This document shows, one piece after another, positions 46,719 through 56,420 of a stretch of DNA of 64,000 nt; position 1 is the stretch's first letter, and the number at the start of each line of letters is the position of its first letter. The DNA is from a virus. Under the pieces are notes generated by a model. The model worked only from the letters and a program-made list of their open reading frames with translations. It was not told the DNA's origin and did not search any database. The position numbers and the translations under genes are program-made. The stretch covers positions 1-64,000 of the IMG/VR virus record IMGVR_UViG_3300023179_000096; one strand, given 5' to 3'.

Positions 46719-48137
46719 ATGGCAACAATTTTTCAAATTAAACGTTCAGCGAACGTAGCTTCCCCAACAACAAGCGACCTAGCTGAAGGCGAATTAGCAT
46801 ACTCGTTTGATAAATCGAACGACGGTGCAGGTGCTAAGCTTTATATTGAAGCGAAAGATAATTCTAACACCCCCGTTATTCATGCAATCGGTGGTAAATA
46901 TTATACAGACGCTATTGACACTGCTACGGCTTCAAATACTGGTGGTAAAATTGTTAAGCGTGACAATAACGGTAACTTTTCTGCTAACGTAGTTACTGCT
47001 ACAACATTATATGGTAATATTTATGGTACAGTTGTCGGGGAAGCTGCATCGGCTGCAGTTGCTAGCACTGCTAATGCTCTTACCACTGGTAGAGTTATTA
47101 ATTTAGCAGGTGATTTACAAGGTAACGTCACATTTGACGGTAGCTCGGATGTTACCATTTACGCAAACGTTATTTCTGATTCTGTCGTTCTTGGTACCGA
47201 TACTACAGGCGATTACGTTGCTAACCTTTCTGCTGGTACAGGTATTACTATTTCTGGTTATGCCGGGGAAACATCAACCCTTACAGTTGGTCTAGATTCT
47301 ACTGGGGTATCAGCTGGTACGTATGGTACCGCTTCTTCGGTTGCTCAAGTTGTAGTTGACGCTCAAGGTCGAATCACATCTGCTTCAAACGTTTCTATTT
47401 CAATCCCTTCTTCAGCTCTTAATACTGATGTTGCCCTAGGTTCACAAACTTCAGGTGACTATGTTGCTAACATTACCGCTGGTACGGGTATTGGAGTTAC
47501 TAACGGTACTGGTGAAACATCGCAACCTACCATTACCAACCTTGGTGTTACATCTCTTTCAGGTACAGCAAACGAAATTACTGTTTCAGCTGCTAACGCT
47601 GCTGTAACTATCGGGTTACCTGCTGACGTTACCATTCAGAACAACCTGACCGTTTCTGGAGACTTAATTGTTACTGGTAATACTACCACGGTAAATACCG
47701 CTACCATTACTCTCGAAGATCCTCTAGTTAAGTTTGGTAATGCTAATCCTACTGATGTTCTAGACCTTGGTTTCTACGGTGAGTATTCAAGCAGCGGCAC
47801 AAAATACGCCGGTTTGTTTAGAGATGCTTCTGATTCAGGCAAATTTAAACTTTTCGTTGATTTAACAACTGACCCTACAACTAATGTCGTTAATAGCGCT
47901 AATTATACTGTAGCTACTTTAGTTGCCAACCTAACCGGTGGAACAGTTACCAATCTAACATCAGCAATTGCTGTAGCTGATGGTGGTACTGGAGCTAATA
48001 CATTAACACTAAACGGTGTTGTTTATGGACAAGGTACAAGTGCTGTTGCTACTGCAACCGGTACATCTGGTCAAGTTCTTCAGATAAATGGTTCAGGTGT
48101 TCCTGTATTTGCTGATCTTGACGGTGGTTCTTATTAA
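46719..48137 (+). CDS. tail fibre protein with repeats, DGGSY end
   Basis: A 472-residue fibre protein starting MATIFQIKRSANVASPTTSDLAEGELAYSFD, the usual N-terminal shaft-attachment motif. Two repeats of about 65 residues (ALGSQTSGDYVANITAGTGI and VLGTDTTGDYVANLSAGTGI, each with an SxGTYGxASSVAQVVVDAQGRITSASNVSIS-like part after it in the first copy) build the shaft. TTTVNTATITLEDPLVKFGNANPTDVLDLGFYGEY near 325-360 is a domain common in these fibres. It ends VFADLDGGSY. The gene uses markedly more GTA/GTT-type codons and looks repetitive. Confidence 0.78.
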   Translation: MATIFQIKRSANVASPTTSDLAEGELAYSFDKSNDGAGAKLYIEAKDNSNTPVIHAIGGKYYTDAIDTATASNTGGKIVKRDNNGNFSANVVTATTLYGNIYGTVVGEAASAAVASTANALTTGRVINLAGDLQGNVTFDGSSDVTIYANVISDSVVLGTDTTGDYVANLSAGTGITISGYAGETSTLTVGLDSTGVSAGTYGTASSVAQVVVDAQGRITSASNVSISIPSSALNTDVALGSQTSGDYVANITAGTGIGVTNGTGETSQPTITNLGVTSLSGTANEITVSAANAAVTIGLPADVTIQNNLTVSGDLIVTGNTTTVNTATITLEDPLVKFGNANPTDVLDLGFYGEYSSSGTKYAGLFRDASDSGKFKLFVDLTTDPTTNVVNSANYTVATLVANLTGGTVTNLTSAIAVADGGTGANTLTLNGVVYGQGTSAVATATGTSGQVLQINGSGVPVFADLDGGSY

Positions 48138-48161
48138 TATTGTTTAATATTGGAGTTTTAA

Positions 48162-48350
48162 GTGGAAATTGATCAAATTAAATTTATGAACTTGGTTATG
48201 GAAAAAACCAATAAAAAACTAAACGAGCTTCAGGCACAAGTAATTGTGCTTGAAGCTCAACTCCAGCTAGCAGTTGATATAAATAAACAACTTCAGGAGC
48301 AAGCTGAAAAGATTAAAAAGAAAGAACCAAAATCAGAATTTACAAACTAA
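48162..48350 (+). CDS. small coiled-coil protein
   Basis: A 62-residue protein with a GTG start after TTGGAG. From residue 3 to 55 it is one long coiled coil (FMNLVMEKTNKKLNELQAQVIVLEAQLQLAVDINKQLQEQAEKI). It sits between fibre genes, so it may be a helical fibre partner or chaperone. Small proteins of this kind are frequent in marine T4-like phages, without a known function. Confidence 0.6.
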   Translation: MEIDQIKFMNLVMEKTNKKLNELQAQVIVLEAQLQLAVDINKQLQEQAEKIKKKEPKSEFTN

Positions 48351-48392
48351 GTATATACTTAGTAACAGCTACATAGCAAGGGTTTGAGCCAC

Positions 48393-49085
48393 ATGGCAAA
48401 TATTGTTCAATTAAAAAGATCTTCTGTATCAGGAAGAATACCTGATGCATCTAATGTTTCTATCGGTGAACCGGTTATTAATTTAGCCGATAGAATCATC
48501 TTTACCAAGAGTGGTACAGGTAATGTTATCATTATAGGTGCAGGAACTACATCTAATATTTCCGAAGGTACAAATCTTTATTTTACAAATACCCGCGCTA
48601 TATCAGCTTTTACCAGCGGTTCTGGTATAGATATTAGCTCTAACGGCTTAATTTCAGCAGAAATAACTTCATCATATTTTCAATCCATTGGTGGAAATGT
48701 TGTACCGTCTATTGATAGTGCATATAATTTAGGTTCACCAACTCATCGCTGGAAAACTCTTTATCTGGCAAATAATACCATCGATCTAGGTGGTGCTCTT
48801 ATCAGCTCGGATGGTACCGGGGCTATACAAATCTCCGCAAACGGAGCAGTTCTCCCTCCCAATTCAAGAGTTGATATTGGAAATTTTCAAAAAGAAATTG
48901 CTACTATAAGTGGAAAAGGTGCTACTCAAAGAATAGTACCTTTTTATACTCGTGATACTGGATTAAATTCAGTAGCTAAACTTTTTGAATTTTCTGTCAA
49001 TAACGACTTTTATGTATTTAAATCATTTACTCTTGCAAACGGTTCTTCTGTTGCAGAAACTAATACAACCCTATTTAAATTCTGA
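48393..49085 (+). CDS. tail fibre protein, short
   Basis: A 230-residue fibre protein. MANIVQLKRSSVSGRIPDASNVSIGEPVINLADRIIFTKSG is the fibre start motif shared with the gene at 46719. A single NISEGTNLYFTNTRAISAF repeat at about 53-71 has several copies in the next gene. The ATG at 48393 is preferred over an in-frame TTG at 48384 because it gives the conserved start. The C-terminal 80 residues are a separate beta domain ending ETNTTLFKF. Confidence 0.72.
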   Translation: MANIVQLKRSSVSGRIPDASNVSIGEPVINLADRIIFTKSGTGNVIIIGAGTTSNISEGTNLYFTNTRAISAFTSGSGIDISSNGLISAEITSSYFQSIGGNVVPSIDSAYNLGSPTHRWKTLYLANNTIDLGGALISSDGTGAIQISANGAVLPPNSRVDIGNFQKEIATISGKGATQRIVPFYTRDTGLNSVAKLFEFSVNNDFYVFKSFTLANGSSVAETNTTLFKF

Positions 49086-49094
49086 GTGTAAAAA

Positions 49095-51803
49095 ATGACC
49101 GTAAAAATCCCAATTAGAACAGTTTATGATGCTCAAAACGACCCTACAGGTCTTGCTGAGTTTCAAGTCGGTGAAGTTATAGGTATTGAGACCGGAGGAA
49201 CGGGTGCTAATACCATAGCTGGTGCTAAAACTACTCTAGGCGTTGATAACAGTAATATTCGAAATTTATTTAGCGTCACCGGGAGCGGATCATATAATAG
49301 CACCACCGGGGTTATTACTATAAATGGAGGCGTGTCTTCTGTTGGAGGTGTATCCGGAGAAGTATCTAATGCACAACTTTCAGCTGCTATTTCTACTTCT
49401 GGAATTTTAAATACTTCAAATGTAGCGGAAGGAACAAATCTTTATTACACTAATGCAAGGGCAAGACAAGCTATATCAGTATCTGGTGCGGGTACTTATG
49501 ATTCTTCCACCGGTGTAATAACCGTTACTGGAGGAGTAACGTCTGTTGGGGGTGCTACAGGCGCGGTTTCCAACGTTCAACTAGCTTCTGGAATAAGTCA
49601 AACTGGTGTTTTGACTACTGCTAACGTTTCAGAAGTTTCCAATCTATACTTTACTGATACAAGAGCTAGAAACGCGTTAAGCCAGGGTACTGGTATTTCA
49701 TACAACCCTAGTTCTGGTTCTATATCCGCTAATGTAACTTCAGTTGCTGGAAAAACTGGAGCGGTTACCCTAACTAATGCAGATATTTCGGGATTAACCA
49801 CTGCTAACGTATCAGAATTAAATAATCTTTATTATACAAATACAAGAGCTAATTCAGCTATCGACGGAAAAGTAACTAAAGCTTTTGTTGAAAATTTAAG
49901 TATTAATATTGCTAACTCTAGTATTACTGGTAATATAATTGCATCACAATTGCAACCTACCGGGGTTTCTGCTTCAACATATGGTGGGTCAGGGAATGTT
50001 GGTGTATTTGTTGTTGACCAACAAGGTCGTTTAACTTCTGCTTCTAACGCTGCTATTGGAGGCTCACTAACAGGTATTACTGGTGTTGGTACTATAGCAA
50101 CCGGTACCTGGCAGGGCTCGTCTATCTCAACTGCGTATACCGATGCAAAGGTAACTTCTGTAAACGGAGATACCGGTGCTGTTTCTGGGTTAGCAACTAC
50201 TGCTGCTAATTTAAGACAATTTGCTTCTACCACATCAGCAGATCTAGCCGCAGTAATTTCTGATGAAACTGGCTCCGGGGCATTAGTATTTGCTAATACC
50301 CCTACGCTAACCACTCCTAATATAGGGGCTGCTACTGGTACCTCTCTGGTTCTTTCAGCTAATGTGGTTGCAAAAGATGTAGTCGTACAGGGTAATCTAG
50401 TTGTTACCGGTACTCAAACAATTATTAATACTGAAACTATTGAATTAGCAGATAACAAAATTGTATTAAATTCTGATTTAACTGGAATACCTACACAAGA
50501 TGCAGGTTTAGTTGTAAACCGAGGCTCATCTGCTAATGTAGAGCTATTCTGGGACGAAACAAACGATCGGTGGTCGATTAATACTGGCGCCGCTACTCAC
50601 ATTTTACATAATACCGGAAGAGATGTTGTTTTAGGTACTGAAACTTCTGGCGCGTATATAGGTAACATTACTGCAGGTACAGGTATAACAACCACAGGAA
50701 CACCCGAAGAAGGGTGGTCTGTTGCTGTTGCATTAGCCACATCTGGTGTATCTGCATCTACTTACGGAGGTGCCGCTGTACAACCTGTAATTACTGTCGA
50801 TACCTACGGTAGAATTACATCGGCATCTAATGTTACTAGTACGGTTGCTAATTCCCAAATAACCGGTAACATTATTGCATCACAAATCCAACCTACCGGT
50901 GTTACAGCAAGTACTTATGGTGGTGCGGCTTCGGTACCGGTATACACCGTTGATGCGCAAGGTAGATTAACCAGTGCAGCAAACGTTAGTATTGCAATTG
51001 CTTCTGGAGCGGTCTCTGGATTAGCAACATCTGCGACTACTGATACTACAAATGCAACTAATATTAGTTCTGGTACTTTAAATGCAGCCAGACTAGATAC
51101 ATCTGGTGTAACTGCCTCAACATACGGTGCAGCAGCAGTTCAAACAGTTATTACTGTTGACACCTATGGTAGAATTACTTCTGCTGCTAACGTTACATCT
51201 ACTGTTGCTAATAGCAATATTACTGGTAATATTATTGCAAGTCAAATTCAGCCTACAGGTGTTACATCTGGCACTTATGGTAATGCAACTATTATTCCTA
51301 TTATTACTATTGACCAGCAAGGTAGAATAACTTCTGCTGCTAATGCTTCCGTTTCAAGCGGTACAACTATAACTGATGATACTTCTACTAACACTACACA
51401 TTACGTTCCATTTACAACAGCTACCAGCGGTTCGATTTCTTCCGCGAAAGTTTCAAGTTCTAAACTAACTTTTAACCCATCTTCTGGACTTTTAACTTCA
51501 ACAGATTATAACTCATCATCTGATAAGAGACTTAAGAAAGAAATTAAAACTTATAAGGATGCATTAAGTAAAGTAACTCAGTTAAGAGGTGTAAGTTTTA
51601 AATGGAAGGAGTCGGATCAGACGGGATTTGGTTTACTAGCTCAAGAAGTTTTAAAGGTGATTCCCGAAATTGTTGTTAAGGATGAATCTGGTTACCTTGG
51701 TATTAAATACATGAACTTGATCGGGATTTTAGTTGAAGCTATTAAAGAACAACAAGACCAAATTGATACTCTTAAAGATCAAATTAATAAATTAAATGGC
51801 TAA
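49095..51803 (+). CDS. long repetitive tail fibre with S74 chaperone end
   Basis: A 902-residue fibre. The first half has three or more copies of TANVSExxNLYYTNxRAxxAI together with SVGGxxGxVSN segments. The second half repeats ITGNIIASQIQPTGVTASTYGGA...VxTVDxxGRITSAANV four or five times. This is a long beta-structured shaft. The last 110 residues form an S74 chaperone (TDYNSSSDKRLKKEIKTYKDALSKVTQLRGVSFKWKES...YMNLIGILVEAIKEQQDQI), paralogous to the end of the protein at 38615. The Ser-Asp pair is intact, so self-cleavage is expected. The repeats invite recombination and length variation. It overlaps gene 13 by eight bases. Confidence 0.85.
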   Translation: MTVKIPIRTVYDAQNDPTGLAEFQVGEVIGIETGGTGANTIAGAKTTLGVDNSNIRNLFSVTGSGSYNSTTGVITINGGVSSVGGVSGEVSNAQLSAAISTSGILNTSNVAEGTNLYYTNARARQAISVSGAGTYDSSTGVITVTGGVTSVGGATGAVSNVQLASGISQTGVLTTANVSEVSNLYFTDTRARNALSQGTGISYNPSSGSISANVTSVAGKTGAVTLTNADISGLTTANVSELNNLYYTNTRANSAIDGKVTKAFVENLSINIANSSITGNIIASQLQPTGVSASTYGGSGNVGVFVVDQQGRLTSASNAAIGGSLTGITGVGTIATGTWQGSSISTAYTDAKVTSVNGDTGAVSGLATTAANLRQFASTTSADLAAVISDETGSGALVFANTPTLTTPNIGAATGTSLVLSANVVAKDVVVQGNLVVTGTQTIINTETIELADNKIVLNSDLTGIPTQDAGLVVNRGSSANVELFWDETNDRWSINTGAATHILHNTGRDVVLGTETSGAYIGNITAGTGITTTGTPEEGWSVAVALATSGVSASTYGGAAVQPVITVDTYGRITSASNVTSTVANSQITGNIIASQIQPTGVTASTYGGAASVPVYTVDAQGRLTSAANVSIAIASGAVSGLATSATTDTTNATNISSGTLNAARLDTSGVTASTYGAAAVQTVITVDTYGRITSAANVTSTVANSNITGNIIASQIQPTGVTSGTYGNATIIPIITIDQQGRITSAANASVSSGTTITDDTSTNTTHYVPFTTATSGSISSAKVSSSKLTFNPSSGLLTSTDYNSSSDKRLKKEIKTYKDALSKVTQLRGVSFKWKESDQTGFGLLAQEVLKVIPEIVVKDESGYLGIKYMNLIGILVEAIKEQQDQIDTLKDQINKLNG

Positions 51804-52743
51804 ACCTTCCTCAAGACAAGAACTTATTGATTATTGCCTTAGAAAACTAGGACATCCAGTTCTTGAAATTAATATTGATGACGATCAATTAGAAGATCGA
51901 ATCGATGAGGCGTTCGAGTACTATAGAAACTTTCACTTTGACGCGGTTGAAAAAGTATATTTAACAGAAAAAATTACTTCTTCAACAATTTTAATAAGTG
52001 GGGTAAATGCCTCATCTTTTAGTGATGGTACTCAAATAACCGGAGCAACATCCGGGGCCAAAGCTATAGTTAATGGTAACTTATCTACCAACAAAATTTC
52101 TGTATTTAAGGTTTCAGGGACATTTACTTCCGGTGAGACAATTACGAATGGTAATGCTTCTGCCACTCTTACAACTATTACCCTAGGTAATTATGATAAC
52201 AAATATCTTACTTTAAACGACGCGGTAATTAGTGTATCAAGAGTACTCCCCTTTACATCTCGTACACGTGGTATAGATTTATTCGATGTTCGTTATCAAA
52301 TTTTACTTAATGATTTATATTCAATACAATCTACTGATATAATTTATTATTCTCAAGTAAAAACTCAATTACAATTAATAAATGATTTATTAGTAGGTAT
52401 TAAACCAGTTAGATTTAATAGACATCAAAATCGATTGTATATTGATATGAGTTGGGAAGATGATGTAGCTATCGGTGAATATATTATTGTAGAGGCTATG
52501 AGAGTTTTAGACCCTAATACTTTTACAGATATATATGATGATGACTGGTTAAAAAAGTATGCTACAGCATTAATCAAGCAGCAATGGGGTACGAATCTTA
52601 AAAAATTCGAAGGCGTACAACTTCCGGGCGGAGTTACCTTAAACGGGCAAATCATATATAACGAAGCAACGGAAGAAATTAATACTCTTAAACAAGAAGT
52701 ACAGAATACCTATCAAGAACCTATCGATTTCTTCACTGGATAG
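51796..52743 (+). CDS. 13: neck protein gp13
   Basis: A 315-residue homologue of T4 gp13 (309), which joins the filled head to the tail. SSRQELIDYCLRKLGHPVLEINIDDDQLEDRIDEAFEYYRNFHFDAVEKVYL is the family start. LYIDMSWEDDVAIGEYIIVEAMRVLDPNTFTDIYDDDWLKKYATALIKQQWGTNLKKFEGVQLPGGVTLNG is the main conserved block. A beta insertion at about 70-125 (GTFTSGETITNGNASAT) is typical for marine members. The start lies inside the end of the fibre gene. Confidence 0.9.
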   Translation: MAKPSSRQELIDYCLRKLGHPVLEINIDDDQLEDRIDEAFEYYRNFHFDAVEKVYLTEKITSSTILISGVNASSFSDGTQITGATSGAKAIVNGNLSTNKISVFKVSGTFTSGETITNGNASATLTTITLGNYDNKYLTLNDAVISVSRVLPFTSRTRGIDLFDVRYQILLNDLYSIQSTDIIYYSQVKTQLQLINDLLVGIKPVRFNRHQNRLYIDMSWEDDVAIGEYIIVEAMRVLDPNTFTDIYDDDWLKKYATALIKQQWGTNLKKFEGVQLPGGVTLNGQIIYNEATEEINTLKQEVQNTYQEPIDFFTG

Positions 52744-52813
52744 ATTTTCTCAACCGCCCACATATGCATTTTACTATCAAAGCAATAGCTAATCAATAAG
52801 CAGTTTACCAATT

Positions 52814-53554
52814 ATGCCTACGAACTTTTATTTTCAGTCCGGTGTGCCGGGTGGGCGAACATCCGAACAACTGCTTATGGAAGAAATTATTATAGAATGT
52901 CTAAAAATTTATGGTTTTGATGTTGAGTATATTTCTCGGCAAAGCGCAAGCCCTGATGAAATACTTAATGAAGATGTTTTAAATACCTACGAAGATGTTG
53001 TACCATTAGAAATGTATTTAAGTAACGTAACGGGATTTGAAGGTGAGGGGGATCTTTTAACAAAATTTGGTGTTGAAATAAGAGACACCGCTACATTTAT
53101 CTTATCTGTAAGAAGATGGGAAGAAGCGGTAGCGAGAAACATACACTCGACACTACTTACAAGACCTTCGGAAGGGGATGTTTTATATTTTCCGCTTACC
53201 CAATCTTATTTTGAAATAAGAAGAGTAGAGACTAGAGACCCGTTTTTTCAAGGCGGTCATTTATATGTTTACAAGCTAGAATGTGAACTGATGCAATTCT
53301 CTTCCGAGCGCTTCACTACAGGGGAAGGCGTAGATGATCTTGCAAACTCCTACTCCCTTGATATGACGTCATATGAAATTTTACTTGAAAACGAAAAAGG
53401 TTTCCTATTAGAACATTACACCCCATCAAAACTTATATTAGAAGAATTTAAGTTATCTGATATAGACCCCTCCGCACAAAACGATGCATTTAAGAAAGAA
53501 ATAGATATTCTTGACTTCTCTGAACGCAATCCTTTCGGTGAAATAAATGCCTGA
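52814..53554 (+). CDS. 14: neck protein gp14
   Basis: A 246-residue homologue of T4 gp14 (256), partner of gp13 in the neck. MPTNFYFQSGVPGGRTSEQLLMEEIIIECLKIYGFDVEYISRQ, EMYLSNVTGFEGEGDLLTKFGVEIRDTATFILSVRRWEEAV and YFPLTQSYFEIRRVETRDPFFQGGHLYVYKLECELMQFSSERF are diagnostic. The 70 bases before it hold no recognisable signal. It lies in the standard order 13-14-15-16-17. Confidence 0.92.
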   Translation: MPTNFYFQSGVPGGRTSEQLLMEEIIIECLKIYGFDVEYISRQSASPDEILNEDVLNTYEDVVPLEMYLSNVTGFEGEGDLLTKFGVEIRDTATFILSVRRWEEAVARNIHSTLLTRPSEGDVLYFPLTQSYFEIRRVETRDPFFQGGHLYVYKLECELMQFSSERFTTGEGVDDLANSYSLDMTSYEILLENEKGFLLEHYTPSKLILEEFKLSDIDPSAQNDAFKKEIDILDFSERNPFGEINA

Positions 53555-53574
53555 AAACATAAAGGAGAGCTAAA

Positions 53575-54327
53575 ATTTTACAACAAAAATTTTACTGGGG
53601 TACAATTCGCAAATCTATAGTGGCATTCGGTAACCTTTTTAACAATATTCATATTGATAGGAGAGACTCTCAAGGAAATGTTGTTCAGACATTAAAGGTA
53701 CCTTTATCATATGCACCACGCCAAAAATTCTTAGCCAGAATTGCGGCTGAACCTAACCTTCCTGAAGAAACATTTCAAACCATAATTCCTAGAATGGGTT
53801 TTGAAATGATAGGTATTACATATGATCCTAACAGAAGAGTTAGCTTAGTTCAACAGAATAGAGCTATAAACAATACTACTACCACATTAAATACGCAGTA
53901 TGCCCCGTCACCCTATAACATTGATGTAAATCTGTACGCGTACACAAAAAATCAAGATGATGGGTTACAAATTATAGAACAAATACTCCCATATTTTAAT
54001 CCTGATTTTAATCTTTCCATAAACGCAATACCAGCATTAAACATAAAAAATGATCTTCCAATTTTATTAAATAGTGTAAATTATGATGATGATTACGAGG
54101 GAGATTTTAGAAACAGACGTGCTATTATTTGGACACTTAATTTTACTCTTAAACTTAATTTCTTTGGTCCTATTAATAAGCAAGGTATAATTAGAACATC
54201 AATAGCTAATACATTTACAAATGAAGAATTAACTCAGCGTCTTCAACAATACAACGTTACCGTAGACCCTAATAACGCAATACCTGGAGATAATATTGAC
54301 TTTGTAGAAACGTTTGAGGATTTCTAA
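53575..54327 (+). CDS. 15: tail terminator / sheath stabiliser gp15 with AUU start
   Basis: A 250-residue homologue of T4 gp15 (272), the ring at the tail top. The first ATG, GTG or TTG in frame (GTG at 53620) would lose a conserved N-terminus: upstream the frame reads LQQKFYWGTIRKSIVAFGNLFNN, which family members begin with. The only codon placed correctly is ATT at 53575, seven bases after AAAGGAG (53561-53567). I therefore place the start there. FLARIAAEPNLPEETFQTIIPRMGFEM and DPNRRVSL follow. AUU starts are rare and known mainly from infC, where they allow control by IF3. Confidence 0.85.
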   Translation: MLQQKFYWGTIRKSIVAFGNLFNNIHIDRRDSQGNVVQTLKVPLSYAPRQKFLARIAAEPNLPEETFQTIIPRMGFEMIGITYDPNRRVSLVQQNRAINNTTTTLNTQYAPSPYNIDVNLYAYTKNQDDGLQIIEQILPYFNPDFNLSINAIPALNIKNDLPILLNSVNYDDDYEGDFRNRRAIIWTLNFTLKLNFFGPINKQGIIRTSIANTFTNEELTQRLQQYNVTVDPNNAIPGDNIDFVETFEDF

Positions 54328-54755
54328 TGAAAATGGATGATAATTTGAATAAGCTATTTAATATTGAACCTATTCAAGAAATAAAAAAAGAAGATCTTCT
54401 TCCAATAGCAACCGTGGACAGCGTTGAACGCAAGGAAGATGATTTTGATCTTGCTCGCAATACCATGCGAAATCTAATTCATAAAAATGAAGCTGTATTA
54501 ACTGATTTAGTAGATTTGGCTAGAAATTCTGAGAGTGCAAGAGCTTATGAAGTTGCGGGACAATTAATTAAGACACAAGCTGAAATGGCTAAAGATCTTA
54601 TGACACTCCACAAACAAAAGAAAGATATAGACGGGGAAAGATCCGACAGTCAGCAAAATATTAAAACTCAAAATAACATAGTTTTTGCAGGATCAACAGC
54701 TGATCTAATGAAATTGATAGCATCTGAAAGAGCAAAAACAATTGACTCAAAATAA
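54327..54755 (+). CDS. 16: small terminase subunit gp16
   Basis: A 142-residue homologue of T4 gp16 (164), the ring that recognises DNA and stimulates the packaging motor. The central coiled region DFDLARNTMRNLIHKNEAVLTDLVDLARNSESARAYEVAGQLIKTQAEMAKDLMTLHKQKKDI is the oligomerisation core, followed by the NNIVFAGSTADLMKLI motif near 116-131 conserved in marine relatives. The ATG overlaps the stop of gene 15, and the end overlaps gene 17 by 14 bases. Confidence 0.9.
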   Translation: MKMDDNLNKLFNIEPIQEIKKEDLLPIATVDSVERKEDDFDLARNTMRNLIHKNEAVLTDLVDLARNSESARAYEVAGQLIKTQAEMAKDLMTLHKQKKDIDGERSDSQQNIKTQNNIVFAGSTADLMKLIASERAKTIDSK

Positions 54756-56403
54756 AAATTCCTATAATGGTAATAGATCTCTCAAGCAAATAGGTTTTGA
54801 GATTGAATATACTGTTGATGAAATCAAAGAAGTTTTAAAATGTAAAGATGATCCTATCTTCTTTATTAAAAAATATTGTAAAATAATATCGCTAGATAGC
54901 GAGCAGCTTGTACCGTTTGATCTTTTCCCATATCAAGAAAAATTTATTAATACACTTCAAGATAATAGAAGAGTAATAAGCATGCAACCCAGACAAATGG
55001 GTAAATCTCAAACTGTAGCTGCTTATATTCTTTGGTATACTCTATTTAATAACAATAAAACAGTAGCTATTTTAGCGCATAAATCAGATGCAGCTATGGA
55101 AATTTTATCCCGCTATCAATTAATGTATGAGAACATTCCTTTATGGATGCAACAAGGAATAAAAACTTGGAATAAAGGTGATGTGGAATTAGAAAATGGA
55201 TCTTCTGTATTTACAGCTGCAACATCATCAGCAGGTATTCGTGGTAAATCAGTAAACTTATTATATGTAGATGAAGCGGCTATTATTCCTAACAATATAG
55301 CAGAAGCATTCTTCACATCTGTTTATCCTGTAGTTTCTGCAGGTGAGACTACAAAGATCGTACTTACGTCCACACCACTAGGTTACAACCATTTTTGGAA
55401 ATTCTGGAATGACGCTGAAACCGGAACTAATGGTTTTAAAACTCTACGCGTGGAATACAACGAGCATCCAAAACGCGATGAAAAGTGGGCTGCAGAACAA
55501 AAGGCTATTCTTGGTGAACTAAAATTTAACCAAGAAGTACTATGTGCCTTTCTAGGTTCATCTAATACTCTCATAAGCCCCGATACAATTGCAAGACTCT
55601 CACCAAAACCATATGCATATTCAAAAGACGGTCTTGACATTATAGAAGAACCGGATAGAAAAAAAGCCTACTTTATAACTGTTGATACATCTCGGGGTGT
55701 TGGAGGAGATTACTCTGCATTTACAGTGGTTGATACAACCACTTATCCATTTTCAATAGTTGCTAAATATAGAGATAATAAAATTTCTCCTCTCCTATTC
55801 CCAACCATTATTCATAAAGTAGCTAAAGATTACAATAACGCTTTTATTTTAGTAGAGATTAATGATATTGGACAACAAGTAGCAGATATTATTTACAATG
55901 AACTTGAATATGAAAACATGATTTGGGTAGGAAGTGACTCAAGATATGGGCAATATCTTTCTGGTTCAGGTAAGAATGCTAATCTTGGGGTAAGGACAAC
56001 AAAACAGATTAAACGAATCGGGTGCGCTTCTTTAAAAACACTGGTTGAAAATAATAAACTTCTAGTGTTCGATAAAGATATTATTTCAGAATTCTCAACT
56101 TTTATTGAACATCATGGATCATTTGAAGCTGATGAAGGATATAACGACGATTTGACTATGACCCTTGTTCTATTTGCATGGGCTTCAAATGATCCTCTCT
56201 TCAAAGATTTAATGAATAGTAATAATCGAGAAGCCTTATTTAAGCAACAAATGATTAATATAGAAGAAGAACTTACTCCATTTGGATTTATAAATGATGG
56301 GTCGCCAGATGACTTTAAACCCGAAGTAATTGATGGTGATCTTTGGTTAACTGAAAAATATCAAGGTGATTTAAAAGATTTTATCAAAGAACAGTCGTGG
56401 TAG
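54742..56403 (+). CDS. 17: large terminase subunit gp17
   Basis: A 553-residue homologue of T4 gp17 (610), ATPase and nuclease of the packaging motor. Walker A is QPRQMGKS near 82-89, Walker B is LLYVDEAA near 173, and the coupling motif is LTSTPLG near 211. The C-terminal RNase H-like nuclease has VDTSRGVGGDYSAF near 314, LVEINDIGQQ near 372 and DEGYNDDLTMTL near 464, giving the three acidic metal ligands. The start is TTG at 54742: the first in-frame ATG lies in the Walker A region, far too late. The start overlaps gene 16. Confidence 0.95.
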   Translation: MTQNKNSYNGNRSLKQIGFEIEYTVDEIKEVLKCKDDPIFFIKKYCKIISLDSEQLVPFDLFPYQEKFINTLQDNRRVISMQPRQMGKSQTVAAYILWYTLFNNNKTVAILAHKSDAAMEILSRYQLMYENIPLWMQQGIKTWNKGDVELENGSSVFTAATSSAGIRGKSVNLLYVDEAAIIPNNIAEAFFTSVYPVVSAGETTKIVLTSTPLGYNHFWKFWNDAETGTNGFKTLRVEYNEHPKRDEKWAAEQKAILGELKFNQEVLCAFLGSSNTLISPDTIARLSPKPYAYSKDGLDIIEEPDRKKAYFITVDTSRGVGGDYSAFTVVDTTTYPFSIVAKYRDNKISPLLFPTIIHKVAKDYNNAFILVEINDIGQQVADIIYNELEYENMIWVGSDSRYGQYLSGSGKNANLGVRTTKQIKRIGCASLKTLVENNKLLVFDKDIISEFSTFIEHHGSFEADEGYNDDLTMTLVLFAWASNDPLFKDLMNSNNREALFKQQMINIEEELTPFGFINDGSPDDFKPEVIDGDLWLTEKYQGDLKDFIKEQSW

Positions 56404-56420
56404 CTTAAAAATCTTGTATT

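Noticed and set aside
49832-50314. 160-codon minus-strand frame within the long fibre gene
   Set aside because: Shadow of the repetitive Thr/Ser/Ala codons of the plus-strand gene; low complexity and no start signal.
51117-51330. Asn/Cys-rich minus frame and Leu-rich plus frame in the fibre gene
   Set aside because: Both come from reading GCT/ACT-type repeats out of frame.
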